Positions 47,413 through 59,928 of a stretch of 64,000 nucleotides of DNA are shown here, piece by piece. The position numbers were made by a program, and so were the translations under genes. Source of the DNA: Cupriavidus necator (lineage in GTDB: Bacteria; Pseudomonadota; Gammaproteobacteria; Burkholderiales; Burkholderiaceae); assembly GCA_022041995.1 (NCBI GenBank), contig CP074381.1:2542001-2606000 (forward strand). Reading direction: 5' to 3'. Under the pieces are notes generated by a model. That model ran no database searches. It was given only the letters and a program-made list of their open reading frames with translations, and had not been told where the DNA came from. The number at the start of each line of letters is the position of its first letter. Position 1 is the stretch's first letter.

Positions 47413-47450
47413 GGTTGCGCCCTCTCCTGCAAGCGGGAGAGGGCGCAACC
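47413..47450. repeat. long perfect hairpin, REP-like, downstream of clpB
   Basis: A 15-bp perfect stem GGTTGCGCCCTCTCC / GGAGAGGGCGCAACC with loop TGCAAGCG. Its core is related to the hairpin at 22997-23024. It lies 26 bases past the clpB stop and could terminate clpB, though it has no T-run. The remaining bases between 47176 and 47475 hold the ferritin-gene upstream region, with no gene seen. Confidence 0.75.
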
Positions 47451-47475
47451 CGGCAGCATGCGGGAACGCCGGACC

Positions 47476-50063
<2,588 letters not shown>

Positions 50064-50172
50064 AAGGAATCCCTCTCTCAATAAGGTCGTGTCCCGATGC
50101 GGGGGCGTCCGCGCCGGTCTTTGCTGCCGGAGCGCCCGTATGCCCTGCCGGACACTGGATTGTCTTTTCGAA

Positions 50173-50200
50173 AGATAAGGCTTTGTCGCGACATTTCAAG
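50173..50200 (-). promoter_or_regulatory. sigma32 heat-shock promoter of clpB
   Basis: CTTGAAA (50200-50194) and CCTTATCT (50180-50173) are 13 bases apart on the minus strand, matching the heat-shock consensus CTTGAAA-N11-16-CCCCATNT. It lies about 110 bases before the clpB start. Confidence 0.8.
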
Positions 50201-50274
50201 GCCGCGCCGGTACGGCAGCCGCTATCTCGACAACCCGGGCTCCCACGCTCGCAAGTGCTGCAAGCGATACGCGG

Positions 50275-51156
50275 CTAGGCGGCGCGGCAGCCGCCCTTGT
50301 CCGCAAGGTTGCGCACCAGCACGAGTGATTCGCCCTGCACCACCACGCGCCCGTCCGCGCCCGTGACCACGCTGGCCAGGTTGACCAGGTCCTTGCCGGC
50401 GCGCAACCGCACAATGCGCACGCATGCCGTCAGCGGCTCATCCAGCCGCGCGGCTGAAGCGAGGCGCAGCGACTGCTTCATCCACCCCGTACCCCGTCCG
50501 GGCAGCCGCGTGCCGAGCAGGTCCGAGAACATGCCGGCCAGCAGCGGCAGCGGCACCACCGGCCCGCCAAACCCGCGCGCGCGGGCAAAGGCCGGGTCGG
50601 CGTGGTAGGGGTTGGCGTCGCCGGTCAGGGTGATGTACTCGTCCAGGTCGGCCTGCGCGAAGGCGCGTGCCGCACGGGCTTCCTGACCTGGGCGCAGGCC
50701 GTACAGGATGGCGTCGCCCGCCTCTGGCGCCTGCGCCGCCTCGCCGGGCAGCAGGGCCAGTGGGTCCGGCCCGGCGTCCGGCAGCCACAGCGATGCACCC
50801 ACGGCCGTGACGCGCGGCGCCTCGCCCGGCCCGCCCGCGCTGCCCACGGTGGTGCCGTAGCCCGCCAGTCCGGCCGGCGCGGGCTGCGGCGCCAGCGCGA
50901 TCTGCACCGTATCGCCAACGAAGGCCGGCGTCGGGAACATCAGCGTCTGCCCGACCGGCAACGCCGGCCCGGGCAGCTGCCGCCAGGTGTGGGCGCACAA
51001 CAGCGAAAACAGGAACATGCCGTGCGCCACGGTGGCACCGAAATGCGTGCCACGGGCAAAGGCCGGATCGCAGTGGATCGGGTTGTCGTCGTGCGACAAG
51101 GCGGCGAAGCGGTCGAAGTCGCGCTGCGACAGCACGCGCGGCAGGGCATCGTTCAT
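50275..51156 (-). CDS. tandem MaoC-like hot-dog dehydratase
   Basis: A 293-residue protein with two MaoC/hot-dog halves. Each half carries the hydratase-2 type motif D-x5-H: HDDNPIHCDPAFARGTHFG at about residue 21 and TGDANPYHADPAFARARGFGG at about residue 175. Such enzymes hydrate or dehydrate (R)-3-hydroxyacyl-CoA or related CoA esters. Its ATG overlaps the stop of the oligomer hydrolase gene by one base (TGATG), indicating coupling and a role close to 3-hydroxybutyrate metabolism. Confidence 0.82.
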   Translation of the reverse strand: MNDALPRVLSQRDFDRFAALSHDDNPIHCDPAFARGTHFGATVAHGMFLFSLLCAHTWRQLPGPALPVGQTLMFPTPAFVGDTVQIALAPQPAPAGLAGYGTTVGSAGGPGEAPRVTAVGASLWLPDAGPDPLALLPGEAAQAPEAGDAILYGLRPGQEARAARAFAQADLDEYITLTGDANPYHADPAFARARGFGGPVVPLPLLAGMFSDLLGTRLPGRGTGWMKQSLRLASAARLDEPLTACVRIVRLRAGKDLVNLASVVTGADGRVVVQGESLVLVRNLADKGGCRAA

Positions 51157-53303
51157 CAGTCAGGCACCTGTACGGTGTTAGCGTTGACGGTAATCGCGTT
51201 GCCGGCCGCAGGCGAGGCGGCGAACGGCGGCACGTTGGACGGCAGCAGCGCCGGCGCCGGCGTGTTGAGGGTGCCGCCGCGCGGCGTGGTGCGCAGCACC
51301 TGCGACGGCGGCAGCGCCTTGCCCGCGGTGAGGTTGTCGTAGACCGCATCCAGGGCCCGGTTCAGGTAGACGTGCAGCGGCACATAGCGGTTGCTGTAGC
51401 CTGGCACCAGACCGATGAAGGCATCGAAGTGCTGGGCGTTCTCGACCTCCACGTATGACAGCTTGCTGGTCACCCCCTCCTGCTGCCGGTTCAGCCCGAG
51501 ATACGGGCGCGAGGTATGGTTGACCGGCAGCAGCCCGTCGCTGCGCCCGTGCACGATCACCGCCGGCTTGCCGCGCAGGTTGCCGTTGCGCAGCGTCAGC
51601 GCCTGGCCGGCCTGCAATGCGCGCGCCGCGGCGTCCGTGCCGGCCAGCAGGCTGCGCAGGCAGTTGGCGCCGTCGTAGTTCAGGTCTTGCCGCAGCGTCA
51701 AGGGTGAAACAGACGCCAGGTTCAGGTACGGGCCATGCTGCGGATCGAGGTCATTGATCAACTGGACCGGCGGCAGTGGCGGCACGCCGTTGCCAGTGGC
51801 GAACATCGACGCCAGCGCCGCGGGCGCGATTGCCGCGGGCTTCAGGTCGGTCAGCGTGCTGGCAAAGCTGTAGCCGCACAGCCGGTCGGTGACGCTGGCC
51901 TGCGCATAGGCGTTGGCATAGTTGACCGAGATCGCGGCGGCCACGTCAAACACGGCCAGCGACGGGTGCAGATCGTCCGATTCCGCTTCCCAGCCGGCGG
52001 CACGCAGCGCCTGCAGGGCGCTGGCGCTCTGTTCGTCCGTGTTCGCGCCGCTCACCAGGCCCTTTTCCGCCAGCGTCTGGCAGCGGTTGGCAAAGAACGT
52101 CGCCGTGGAGGGGTTGGTGTAGAACGGCGCCTGGGTCAGCGCGGTGGCCCGCGCGGCGCAGTGCTGCAGCAGATTGGCGGTGGTGGTGTAGTCGTACAGC
52201 GTGCGGCCCGAAGCCGCCACCGGCGTCGCGCCGCGTTGCACCACGATGCCGGTATTGGGCGGCATGTTCAGGTTGGGCTCGCCCACCGCCACGCCGTCGA
52301 TCAGCCCGCCGGCATCCTGCTCGGCCGCCGCCACTGCGGCACCGCCGCCATTGGACACACTGGACGCGATCACCACGATCTTGTCCTGGTCCAGGGTGCG
52401 CTGGCGGGTGCCGTTGGCCGACACGGCGCCGAAGCGGTCATTGATCGCCCAGATCGCAAATTCCACCGCCTGCAGCGTGAACTTGCCCCAGTCTTTCTCC
52501 GGGTTGCGCTGCGAATGCGCGTGCTTGAACGCCAGCCGGTGCGGGTTGGCTGCGGTGAAGTCCGCCAGCGAGGTGGCCCCCGCCGGCGCGGCAAACTGCG
52601 CGTTCTTGCCGGCTGCTGTGCGCGTGGCGCGGGTGCCGTCGATCAGCGGCACGGTGTCGGTATCCAGGTCATGCGGCGCGGCGCCGGTGCCCTTGTCGGT
52701 ATAGGCCACCGCGCAGCCGCGCTTCAGGCCCCACTCGCCGGTGGAAATGCCGCCATAGACGCCGCGTGAACCGGACGAAGTGGCCGTGATCACGCACGGC
52801 TTCGACGTGTTGAAGGTGGCGGGGATCTGCACCAGCATGGTCACGTTCTGCTGGCCCGAGCCGTCGTCCGAATAAGCCAGGTATTCCACGCCGGCCACCT
52901 TGCCTTCCGAGCCGGTGACATTGCCCTGCGCATCGACATTGGGGCCGTAGAGCGAGCCGTAGCCGCCGCTGGCGGTGGTGTCGACGATGGCACGATAGTT
53001 GGTATGAATCGCATAGCGCCGCAACTCCGCCGCGGTCGGCGCGGTGGGGTTGGCCGGTAGTGGCGCGGTGGCGCTGGCCAGGCCGTCCTTGCCCAGGCCC
53101 GCGGTCAGCAGGTCGTCGGTGGTGCCGTTGTAGCTGTTGATGGTGACCGTGCCGATATACGCCGGCTTGGTATTGGGGTTGCTGCCGTTGCCGTTGTTGT
53201 CATCGCCCGAACCGCAGGCGGCGGCCAGCATCGATGCGGCGGCCGCCAGCACCGTGAGCCTGAGGCGGCGTTTCTGTTGCGGCGGGATCTGCGTGGAATG
53301 CAT
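51156..53303 (-). CDS. D-(-)-3-hydroxybutyrate oligomer hydrolase
   Basis: A 715-residue protein resembling the Ralstonia/Cupriavidus 3HB-oligomer hydrolase (PhaY/PhaZ2 type), which cleaves PHB-derived oligomers to monomers. The N-terminus LTVLAAAASMLAAACGSG is a lipoprotein-like signal (Cys after LAAA), then a Gly/Asn-rich stretch. The probable nucleophile is Ser in IASSVSNGGGAAV. The start at 53303 follows a strong ribosome site (AGGAGG). It follows the acyl-CoA ligase by 49 bases and precedes the MaoC-like gene. Confidence 0.88.
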   Translation of the reverse strand: MHSTQIPPQQKRRLRLTVLAAAASMLAAACGSGDDNNGNGSNPNTKPAYIGTVTINSYNGTTDDLLTAGLGKDGLASATAPLPANPTAPTAAELRRYAIHTNYRAIVDTTASGGYGSLYGPNVDAQGNVTGSEGKVAGVEYLAYSDDGSGQQNVTMLVQIPATFNTSKPCVITATSSGSRGVYGGISTGEWGLKRGCAVAYTDKGTGAAPHDLDTDTVPLIDGTRATRTAAGKNAQFAAPAGATSLADFTAANPHRLAFKHAHSQRNPEKDWGKFTLQAVEFAIWAINDRFGAVSANGTRQRTLDQDKIVVIASSVSNGGGAAVAAAEQDAGGLIDGVAVGEPNLNMPPNTGIVVQRGATPVAASGRTLYDYTTTANLLQHCAARATALTQAPFYTNPSTATFFANRCQTLAEKGLVSGANTDEQSASALQALRAAGWEAESDDLHPSLAVFDVAAAISVNYANAYAQASVTDRLCGYSFASTLTDLKPAAIAPAALASMFATGNGVPPLPPVQLINDLDPQHGPYLNLASVSPLTLRQDLNYDGANCLRSLLAGTDAAARALQAGQALTLRNGNLRGKPAVIVHGRSDGLLPVNHTSRPYLGLNRQQEGVTSKLSYVEVENAQHFDAFIGLVPGYSNRYVPLHVYLNRALDAVYDNLTAGKALPPSQVLRTTPRGGTLNTPAPALLPSNVPPFAASPAAGNAITVNANTVQVPD

Positions 53304-53352
53304 GTCAACCTCCTCCTGTCGCACCCGGATGGCCGGGGCTGTCGAGTTGTCT

Positions 53353-54936
53353 TCAGATCGAGGACTGCGGAGACTGCGAACTGCGAAAATCAAAAACAGA
53401 GAACTTTGCGCGCAGCTTGTGCTTTTCCACCTTGCCGGACGGCGTGCGCGGCAGCGCATCAAGAAAGCGCACATGGCGCGGCACCTTGTAGCGGGCCAGC
53501 TGCGCCTTGCAGTGGGCGATCACGGCATCAGCCTCCAGGGCGGCGCCCGGGCGCAGCACCACCAGCGCCATGCCGACCTCGCCCCAGCGTGCATCCGGCG
53601 TGCCGATCACCGCGGCCTCGGCCACGCCCGGCAGCTGGAACAGCACGTTCTCGACCTCGGCAGGATAGACGTTCTCGCCGCCCGAGATAAACATGTCCTT
53701 GGCCCGGTCGACGATGTAGTAGTCGCCGTCCTCGTCCCGGTAGGCGATATCGCCGGAATGCAGCCAGCCGCCGCGGATCGAGGCCGCGCTGGCCTCGGGC
53801 AGGTTCCAGTAGCCCGGCGTCACGCCCGGGCCCTTGATCAGCAGTTCGCCACGCTCGCCCGGACCCACGTCCGCTCCCAGCGCATCGACGATGCGCGTCA
53901 GCATCGACCCCACCGGCTTGCCGATGGTGCCGATCTTGCGGCGCGCGGTGTCCTCGTCGCAGACAAAGACCGTGGGGCCGGTCTCGGTCATGCCGAAGCC
54001 GAAGCAGAGGGTCACGCCCTTGGCCAGGTAGGCCTCAAGCAGCGGCCTGGGCACCGGCGAGCCCCCCGCCGACATATTGCGCACGCCGGCGAAGTCCGCC
54101 TGCGCGAAGCGCGGGTGCTGGCTCAGGAACAGGTACACCGCCGGCACCGCGAAGAACATGGTGATGCCCTCGCCGCTGGCGCGGTCGAGCTTGCGCAGCA
54201 CCACCTGCGGCTCGAACTGCCGCATGATGTGCACCGTGCCGCCCGCGTGCAGCACCGGATTGGCATACAGGTTCAGGCCGCCGGTGTGGAAGAACGGCAG
54301 CACGCTGAGAAACACGTCGTCGCGCGTGATCTTGTTTGCCAGCATCGCGTTGACGGCATTGAAGAAGACCATGCCATAGGTCTGGATCACGCCCTTGGGC
54401 TTGCCGGTGGTGCCGGAGGTATAGAGCAGGTGCCAGACCTCGGACTCATCGCGGCACGGCATCTCGATGATGCGGCCGGAGGCAGCGTCGAGCACCGCCT
54501 CGTACTCGGTCCAGCCGCCGGGCACGTCGGCCGCCTCGTCGTCGGCCAGGTGCAGCACCGCGCGCAGCGGGATGGCGCGCGCCAGATCCGCGGCCACGGC
54601 CAGGAAGCCGTCGCCGGCCACCAGCACCTCGGGCGTGCAGTCCTGCAGGATCGGCAGCAGCTCCGCCGCCGGCAGGCGCCAGTTCAGGCACACCATCACC
54701 ATGCCGGCCTTGGCGCAGCCAAACAGCATCTCGAAATAGTCCGAGCTGTTGTGCGCCAGCACCGCCACGCGCGTGCCCGGCGCCAGTTGCAGATGGTCGC
54801 GCAGGTATTCCGCGAAGCGGCTGGCGCGTTCGTCGAAGCGGCGATAGGTCACCTGGTGGCCGCTCTCCACGTCCACCAGCGCGACCTTGTCGGGGAAATG
54901 CTGCGCGTTCTTGTGCAGCCAGTCGATGACATACAT
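53353..54936 (-). CDS. acyl-CoA synthetase (AMP-forming)
   Basis: A 527-residue ANL-family ligase. The P-loop is LLYTSGTTGKPKGVIQT, the adenylate site GFGMTETGPTV, WLHSGDIAYRDEDGDYYIVDRAKD the hinge, and the catalytic Lys is in LPRTPSGKVEKHKL. It activates a carboxylic acid with CoA and ATP. It lies 14 bases after livM in the co-directional Liv run, so it probably activates the acid imported by that transporter. Chain length or aromatic preference cannot be read. Confidence 0.9.
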   Translation of the reverse strand: MYVIDWLHKNAQHFPDKVALVDVESGHQVTYRRFDERASRFAEYLRDHLQLAPGTRVAVLAHNSSDYFEMLFGCAKAGMVMVCLNWRLPAAELLPILQDCTPEVLVAGDGFLAVAADLARAIPLRAVLHLADDEAADVPGGWTEYEAVLDAASGRIIEMPCRDESEVWHLLYTSGTTGKPKGVIQTYGMVFFNAVNAMLANKITRDDVFLSVLPFFHTGGLNLYANPVLHAGGTVHIMRQFEPQVVLRKLDRASGEGITMFFAVPAVYLFLSQHPRFAQADFAGVRNMSAGGSPVPRPLLEAYLAKGVTLCFGFGMTETGPTVFVCDEDTARRKIGTIGKPVGSMLTRIVDALGADVGPGERGELLIKGPGVTPGYWNLPEASAASIRGGWLHSGDIAYRDEDGDYYIVDRAKDMFISGGENVYPAEVENVLFQLPGVAEAAVIGTPDARWGEVGMALVVLRPGAALEADAVIAHCKAQLARYKVPRHVRFLDALPRTPSGKVEKHKLRAKFSVFDFRSSQSPQSSI

Positions 54937-54950
54937 GCGCCAGCCTCCGC

Positions 54951-56026
54951 TCAGCTTGCCACGTCCTGCACGGGCCGGTGCCGCGCAGCCGCCCCACCAC
55001 GCCCTGCGGGAAATAATAGACGCTCAGGATAAACAGCAAACCCAGCCACAGCAGCCAGCGGTCCGGGTGCAGCAGCGACGACAGCAGCGGCAGTGCGGCG
55101 GTGGCGTCGCTGGCCAGTTTCATCACGTCCTGCAGGTAGGTCTGCGCCACCAGGAACAGCACCGTGCCAATCACCGCGCCATAGAGCGTGCCCATGCCGC
55201 CAATCACCACGATCAGCAGGATGTCGACCATGATCTCGAACGACAGCGAGGTATCGGGCCCGTTGTAGCGCAGCCAGATCGCCATCAGCACGCCTGCCAG
55301 CGTGGCGAACATCGCCGACAGCACCGTCGACACGGTGCGATACACCACGGTGCGGTAGCCGATCGCCTCGGCGCGGAAGTCGTTCTCGCGGATCGCCTGC
55401 AGCACCCGGCCAAAGGGCGAGTTGACGATGCGCAGCAGCACCAGGAACAGTACCACCGCGCCGGCGAACACCAGGTAGTAGCTCAGCAGCTTGCCGCTCA
55501 GCGGCACGCCCAGCCATTCGGTGTCGCCCAGCGTAAAGCCGGGGCGCAGCACCTCCGGCACCTTGAAGGTCAGCCCGTCCTCGCCGCCGGTCCATTCCGA
55601 CAACTGCGACACCAGCGTGGCAAAGGCGGTTGCCACCGCCAGCGTGATCATGGCAAAGAAGATCGCGCGCACCCGCAACGAGAACAGCCCGATCAGGAAG
55701 GCCAGCAGCGCCGACACCGCCAGCGCGCCGACGGTGCCCGCCAGCAGCGCACCCCAGCCCGGCTCCATGCGCGACATGGCGATGGCCACGCCATAGCCGC
55801 CGATGCCGAAGAACATGGTGTGGGCAAAGGAAACGATGCCGGTATAGCCCAGCAGCAGGTCATAGCTGGCCACCAGCACCACGAAGATGCAGATCTTGGC
55901 CGCCATGTTGAGCGCACGCGCGCCGGGGAAGGCAAAGGGCGCGCACGCCAGGGCCACCAGGATCACCAGCAGGATCACGGTCAGCGCGCGGCTGCGCGGC
56001 AGGTCGCCGGAGAGAAGTCGGATCAT
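54951..56026 (-). CDS. livM: branched-chain amino acid-type ABC permease LivM (frameshifted at 3' end)
   Basis: A 358-codon permease with about ten hydrophobic segments. Family signatures are YDLLLGYTGIVSFAHTMFFGIGGYG, FGRVLQAIRENDFRAEAIGY and VIGGMGTLYGAVIGT. The frame breaks in the last residues near 54970: CCCGTG should read CCCGGTG, after which the product ends naturally as GTGPVQDVAS with TGA at 54951. As written, the frame would run on into the acyl-CoA ligase gene. The break is probably a sequence error. Confidence 0.9.
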
Positions 56027-56037
56027 GGTCGTTGCCC

Positions 56038-57062
56038 TCAGCGCCGCGCCACCGGGAACAGCCCCTGCGGGCGCCACAGCAGCACCAGCATCATCAGCAG
56101 GATGTTGGAGAACAGGGCAACCTTCGGAACAGGAAGCCGGTGTAGTTGGCCATCAGCCCCACCAGCAGCGCGCCGACAAAGCAGCCCGTGGTCGAACCCA
56201 GCCCGCCGATGATGATGACGATGAAAATCAAAACATTCACCTGCGCACCGATCGCCGCAGTGATGTTCTGCTGGTACAGCCCCCACAGCACCCCGCCCAG
56301 CCCCGCCAGCGCCGCGCCCGCGACGAACACGCCGATAAACAGGCGCCGCACGCGGTAGCCAAGGGCCTCGACCATCTCGCGGTTCTCCACGCCGGCGCGG
56401 ATCAGCAGGCCGATGCGGGTGCGGTTGAGCAGCAACAGCATGGCGACAAAGATCACCAGCCCCAGCGCCATCGCAATCAGCCGGTACTTCTCGATGGCGG
56501 CATCGCCCAGAAGCACCGCGCCGCGGAAAGTGGTGGGCACCTGCAGCGCGATGGTCTCAGGGCCCCAGATCGCCTTGATCAGCTGCTCGGCCACGATCAT
56601 GCCGCCCATGGTGATCAGGATCTGCTTCAGGTGCTGGCCGTAGACCGGGCGCACCACCACGCGCTCGAAGAACAGCCCGACCGCGCCCGCGGCCACCATG
56701 GCCGCCGCGATCGCCAGCGCAAACACGGCCAGGTTCTGCGCCAGGCTGTCGGCCTCGACCCAGCCCGCCATCGGCAGCAGCACCGAGGCCGCCACGTAGG
56801 CGCCCAACGCGATAAAGGCGCCGTGGCCGAAGTTGAGCACGTCCATCAGGCCGAACACCAGCGTCAGGCCGGAAGAGACGACGAAGATGATCATCCCCAT
56901 CGCGAGCCCGGCAATGGTCAGCGTCAGCCAGGTCGACGGGCTGCCAACCAGCGGATAGGCCAGCAGCATCAGCAGCGGCGCCAGCGCCAGCGGGGTCCAG
57001 TCGAGCCGGACCTTGGGCAGGTCCGACGGTGCGGCGGCCGGCAAAGTTGTTGAAGTGGTCAT
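56038..57062 (-). CDS. livH: branched-chain amino acid-type ABC permease LivH (frameshifted at 3' end)
   Basis: A 341-codon permease. LTLVFGLMDVLNFGHGAFIALGAY, MGGMIVAEQLIKAIWGPE and GGLGSTTGCFVGALLVGLMANYTGF identify LivH. At 56125-56127 the coding strand reads TTCCGAAG where TTCCCGAAG is expected. Restoring the C gives FLFPKVALFSNILLMMLVLLWRPQ and the natural end VARR. As written it terminates about 30 residues early. Confidence 0.9.
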
Positions 57063-57077
57063 GTTTGTTGTCCCGCG

Positions 57078-57818
57078 TTACTGGTGCGCCGCCAGCGACA
57101 GCCCCAGCAGCTTCTGCTGCAGCCCGTCGTCTTCAGCCAGCGCCGCCATCGTGCCCGTGTGCACCGTGCGGCCGTCGTCCATCACCGCCACCGTATCCCC
57201 CACCGACTTCGCCATATGGAAGTTCTGTTCCACCAGCAGGATCGACACCTCGGTCTGCTTCAGTTCGCGGAACACATGGATCATGTTCTGGATGATGGCC
57301 GGCGCCAGGCCCTTGGTGGGCTCGTCTACGATCAGCAGCTGGCGCGGCTCGATGATGGCGCGCGCCACCGACAGCATCTGCTTCTGCCCGCCCGACAGCA
57401 CGCCGGCACGCTGCTGCCAGAAGGTCTTCAGCGCCGGGAACATGCGGAACACCCAGTCCAGCCGGCGCTCATCGATGGCGCCGGTGCGCGCTGCCAGGCG
57501 CATGTTCTCAGCCACGGTCAGGTCGGAGAACACGCTCATGTTTTCCGGCACGTAGGCAATGCCGGCCTGCGCGATCGCGGGCGTGCTGTGGCACGTGATG
57601 TCGGTGCCGTCAAGGGTCACCGTGCCGGCGCTGGCCCGCCACAGGCCCATGATGGTGCGCAGCGTGGTGGTCTTGCCGGCGCCGTTGCGCCCCAGCAGCA
57701 TGGTCACGCCGCCGCGCGGCACCTCGAAGCTCACGCCGTGCAGGATGTGGTACGGGCCGATATGGGTCTGCACACCCTGCAGCCGCAGGATTGGCGCGGT
57801 TGCTTGTGCGTCAGCCAT
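57078..57818 (-). CDS. livF: branched-chain amino acid-type ABC ATPase LivF
   Basis: A 246-residue ATPase with Walker A GRNGAGKTTTLRTIMGL, signature LSGGQKQMLSVARAII and Walker B LLIVDEPTKGLAP. It is intact and overlaps the livG end by 8 bases. Confidence 0.94.
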   Translation of the reverse strand: MADAQATAPILRLQGVQTHIGPYHILHGVSFEVPRGGVTMLLGRNGAGKTTTLRTIMGLWRASAGTVTLDGTDITCHSTPAIAQAGIAYVPENMSVFSDLTVAENMRLAARTGAIDERRLDWVFRMFPALKTFWQQRAGVLSGGQKQMLSVARAIIEPRQLLIVDEPTKGLAPAIIQNMIHVFRELKQTEVSILLVEQNFHMAKSVGDTVAVMDDGRTVHTGTMAALAEDDGLQQKLLGLSLAAHQ

Positions 57819-58664
57819 GGCTGCCCTCCTCTTGCGGCAGGCCCAGGTAGGCCTGCTGCACCACCGGCGAGGCGATCACCCCGGCCGGGTCGCCGTCGGC
57901 CACCAGGGTGCCGTTGTGCAGCACGATGATGCGGTCGGCCAGCGAGCGCACCACGTCCATCTTGTGTTCGACCAGCAGCACGGTCTTGCTGCGGTCCTGG
58001 CGGATCTCGCGGATAAGGTCAAGGATCACCGGCACTTCATCCACGCTCATACCCGCGGTGGGCTCGTCGAACATGAACACGCGCGGCTGCAGCGCCAGCA
58101 GGATGCCCACCTCCAGCTTGCGCTGGTCGCCATGCGGGAGCGATGCCACCGTCAGCTGGCGCTTGCCGGCCAGCGCCACGCGCTCCAGGATGGCCATGGC
58201 CTGCGCCTGCACGTCGCGGTGGCTGGTCCACATCGAGAACAGATCGATGCCGCGCTGCTGGCGCGCCTGCACCGCCAGCCGCACGTTCTCCAGCACCGAC
58301 AGCTGCGGGAACAGGCTGGTCAGCTGGAAGGCGCGGCCAATGCCGCGGCGCGTCTTCTGCGACACCGGCAGGTGCGTCACGTCCTCGCCATCCAGCAGGA
58401 TCTGCCCGGCCGTGGGCGGCAACTGGCCCGAGACCAGGTTGAAGTACGTGGTCTTGCCGGCGCCATTGGGGCGACGATGCAGGTCAGCTCGCCGGGCCGG
58501 AACGCGCACGACACCGCATTGACGGCCACATGGCCGCCAAAGCGGATGGTCAGGCCGCGCGTTTCCAGCAGCGGCTGCGCCCCGGCGGCGGTCGCGCCGG
58601 CGTGCCCGGCGGCCGGCTGCGACGGCGCCGGCGCGGGCCGGGCGAAAGAGGCTGGCGCGTTCAT
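57811..58664 (-). CDS. livG: branched-chain amino acid-type ABC ATPase LivG (frameshifted)
   Basis: A 284-codon ATPase when one base is restored. The N-terminal part (LLETRGLTIRFGGHVAVNAVS) reads to ELTCIV, then a missing G near 58471-58473 (GTCGCCCC, expected GTCGGCCCC) breaks the Walker A GPNGAGKTTYFNLVSGQL. The remainder includes GIGRAFQLTSLFPQLSV and VFMFDEPTAGMS. There is an extended Pro/Ala-rich N-terminus of about 30 residues. Confidence 0.9.
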
Positions 58665-59851
58665 CAGCGGTGGTTGCGCACGGGCACGGCCATCTCTTCG
58701 GGCTTGATCTCGCGCACGAGCTCAGGCACGCCCCAGGCGAAGGCAGGATCCACCTTGATCCGGAAGTGGTACATCGACTGCATGGCCTGGTGGTCTTCCT
58801 TGCGGAACGTCATCTTGCCCTTGGGCGTGTCGAACGACATGCCTTCCATCGCCGTGATCAGCTTCTCAGTGCCGGTCTCGCCGCTGGTCTTCTTCAGCGC
58901 CTCCACCAGCGCGATGCCCGCGGTCATGCCGCCGGCCGTGAAGAAGTCGGGCGGCGACTTGAACTTGCTGTAGTGGTTGGACACCAGCCACTCATTGGCC
59001 TTGTTCTTGGGGATGCCGAAGTAGTAGTAGGTGGCCCCTTCCATGCCCGGGAAGTTCTTGTAGCTGGCCATCGCCGGCAGGATGTTGCCGCCGGTGGCAA
59101 TCTCGATGCCGTAGCGCTTGGGATCGAGATCGGCGATCTTGAACGGGTTGCCGGCACCGGCCCAGATAATGAAGATCACCTTGCGGCCCGGCTTGTCCTT
59201 GAGCGAATCAAACAGCCGCTGCGCGCCGGCGGTGAAGTCCGTGGTGCTGGTCGGCAGGTATTCCTCATGCACGATCTTCGCGTTCTTCAGCGCACCCTTG
59301 AACGCCTTGACGCCGTCGCGGCCAAAGGCGTAGTCCTGCGCCAGCGTGGCGATCTGCACGCCTGGCTTATCAAGCGCCACGGCGTTGGAGATCGCATCCT
59401 GCGACGAGTTGCGCCCGGTGCGGAAGATAAAGCGGTTCCATTTGTCGCCGGTGATGGAGTCGGCCACCGCCGGTTCGACCAGCAGCACCTTCTTGTATTC
59501 CTCCGCCACCGGCAGCATGGCCAGCGCGGTGCCGGAAGAGGTGGGGCCGACGGCGATATCGGCGCGGTCGTCGCTGTAGGCGGCGGCCAGCTGCGCCTTG
59601 GCCACGTCCGGCTTGCCCTGGGTGTCTTTCTCGATCACCACCAGCTTGTTGCCATTGACGGTCATGGTGCCGTTGGTGGCGTACTCCAGGCCCATCATCA
59701 GGCCGGTCTGGGTCTGCTTGGCGTAGGCCTCGAGCGCGCCGGTCTTGTCATAGACGTGCGCGATGCGGATGTCCTTGGCCAGCGCGGTGCCGGCGGCAAG
59801 CAGGCCGGCGGCCATGACCAGGGCACGTACGGCGAGTGGATTGCGTTGCAT
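58664..59851 (-). CDS. livK: branched-chain amino acid-type ABC solute-binding protein LivK
   Basis: A 395-residue type I periplasmic binding protein with a signal peptide (ALVMAAGLLAAGTALA) and the family start IRIAHVYDKTGALEAYAKQTQTG. It has a YYYFGIPKNKAN region rather than typical Leu/Ile/Val receptors, so the ligand may be an aromatic or aliphatic acid. It shares its last base with the livG start. First transporter gene of the run. Confidence 0.88.
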   Translation of the reverse strand: MQRNPLAVRALVMAAGLLAAGTALAKDIRIAHVYDKTGALEAYAKQTQTGLMMGLEYATNGTMTVNGNKLVVIEKDTQGKPDVAKAQLAAAYSDDRADIAVGPTSSGTALAMLPVAEEYKKVLLVEPAVADSITGDKWNRFIFRTGRNSSQDAISNAVALDKPGVQIATLAQDYAFGRDGVKAFKGALKNAKIVHEEYLPTSTTDFTAGAQRLFDSLKDKPGRKVIFIIWAGAGNPFKIADLDPKRYGIEIATGGNILPAMASYKNFPGMEGATYYYFGIPKNKANEWLVSNHYSKFKSPPDFFTAGGMTAGIALVEALKKTSGETGTEKLITAMEGMSFDTPKGKMTFRKEDHQAMQSMYHFRIKVDPAFAWGVPELVREIKPEEMAVPVRNHR

Positions 59852-59928
59852 TGCTGTCTCCTGTGTTCGGTCTCGTTTGTGTTTATCTGGATGAAACCTG
59901 CTGCAACTGCCTGGGAATGCTATACGGA

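Noticed and set aside
54446..56077. Apparent LivM to acyl-CoA-ligase-region fusion of 543 codons
   Set aside because: The tail after VVGRLRG is the ligase gene read out of frame; a single missing G near 54970 explains it.
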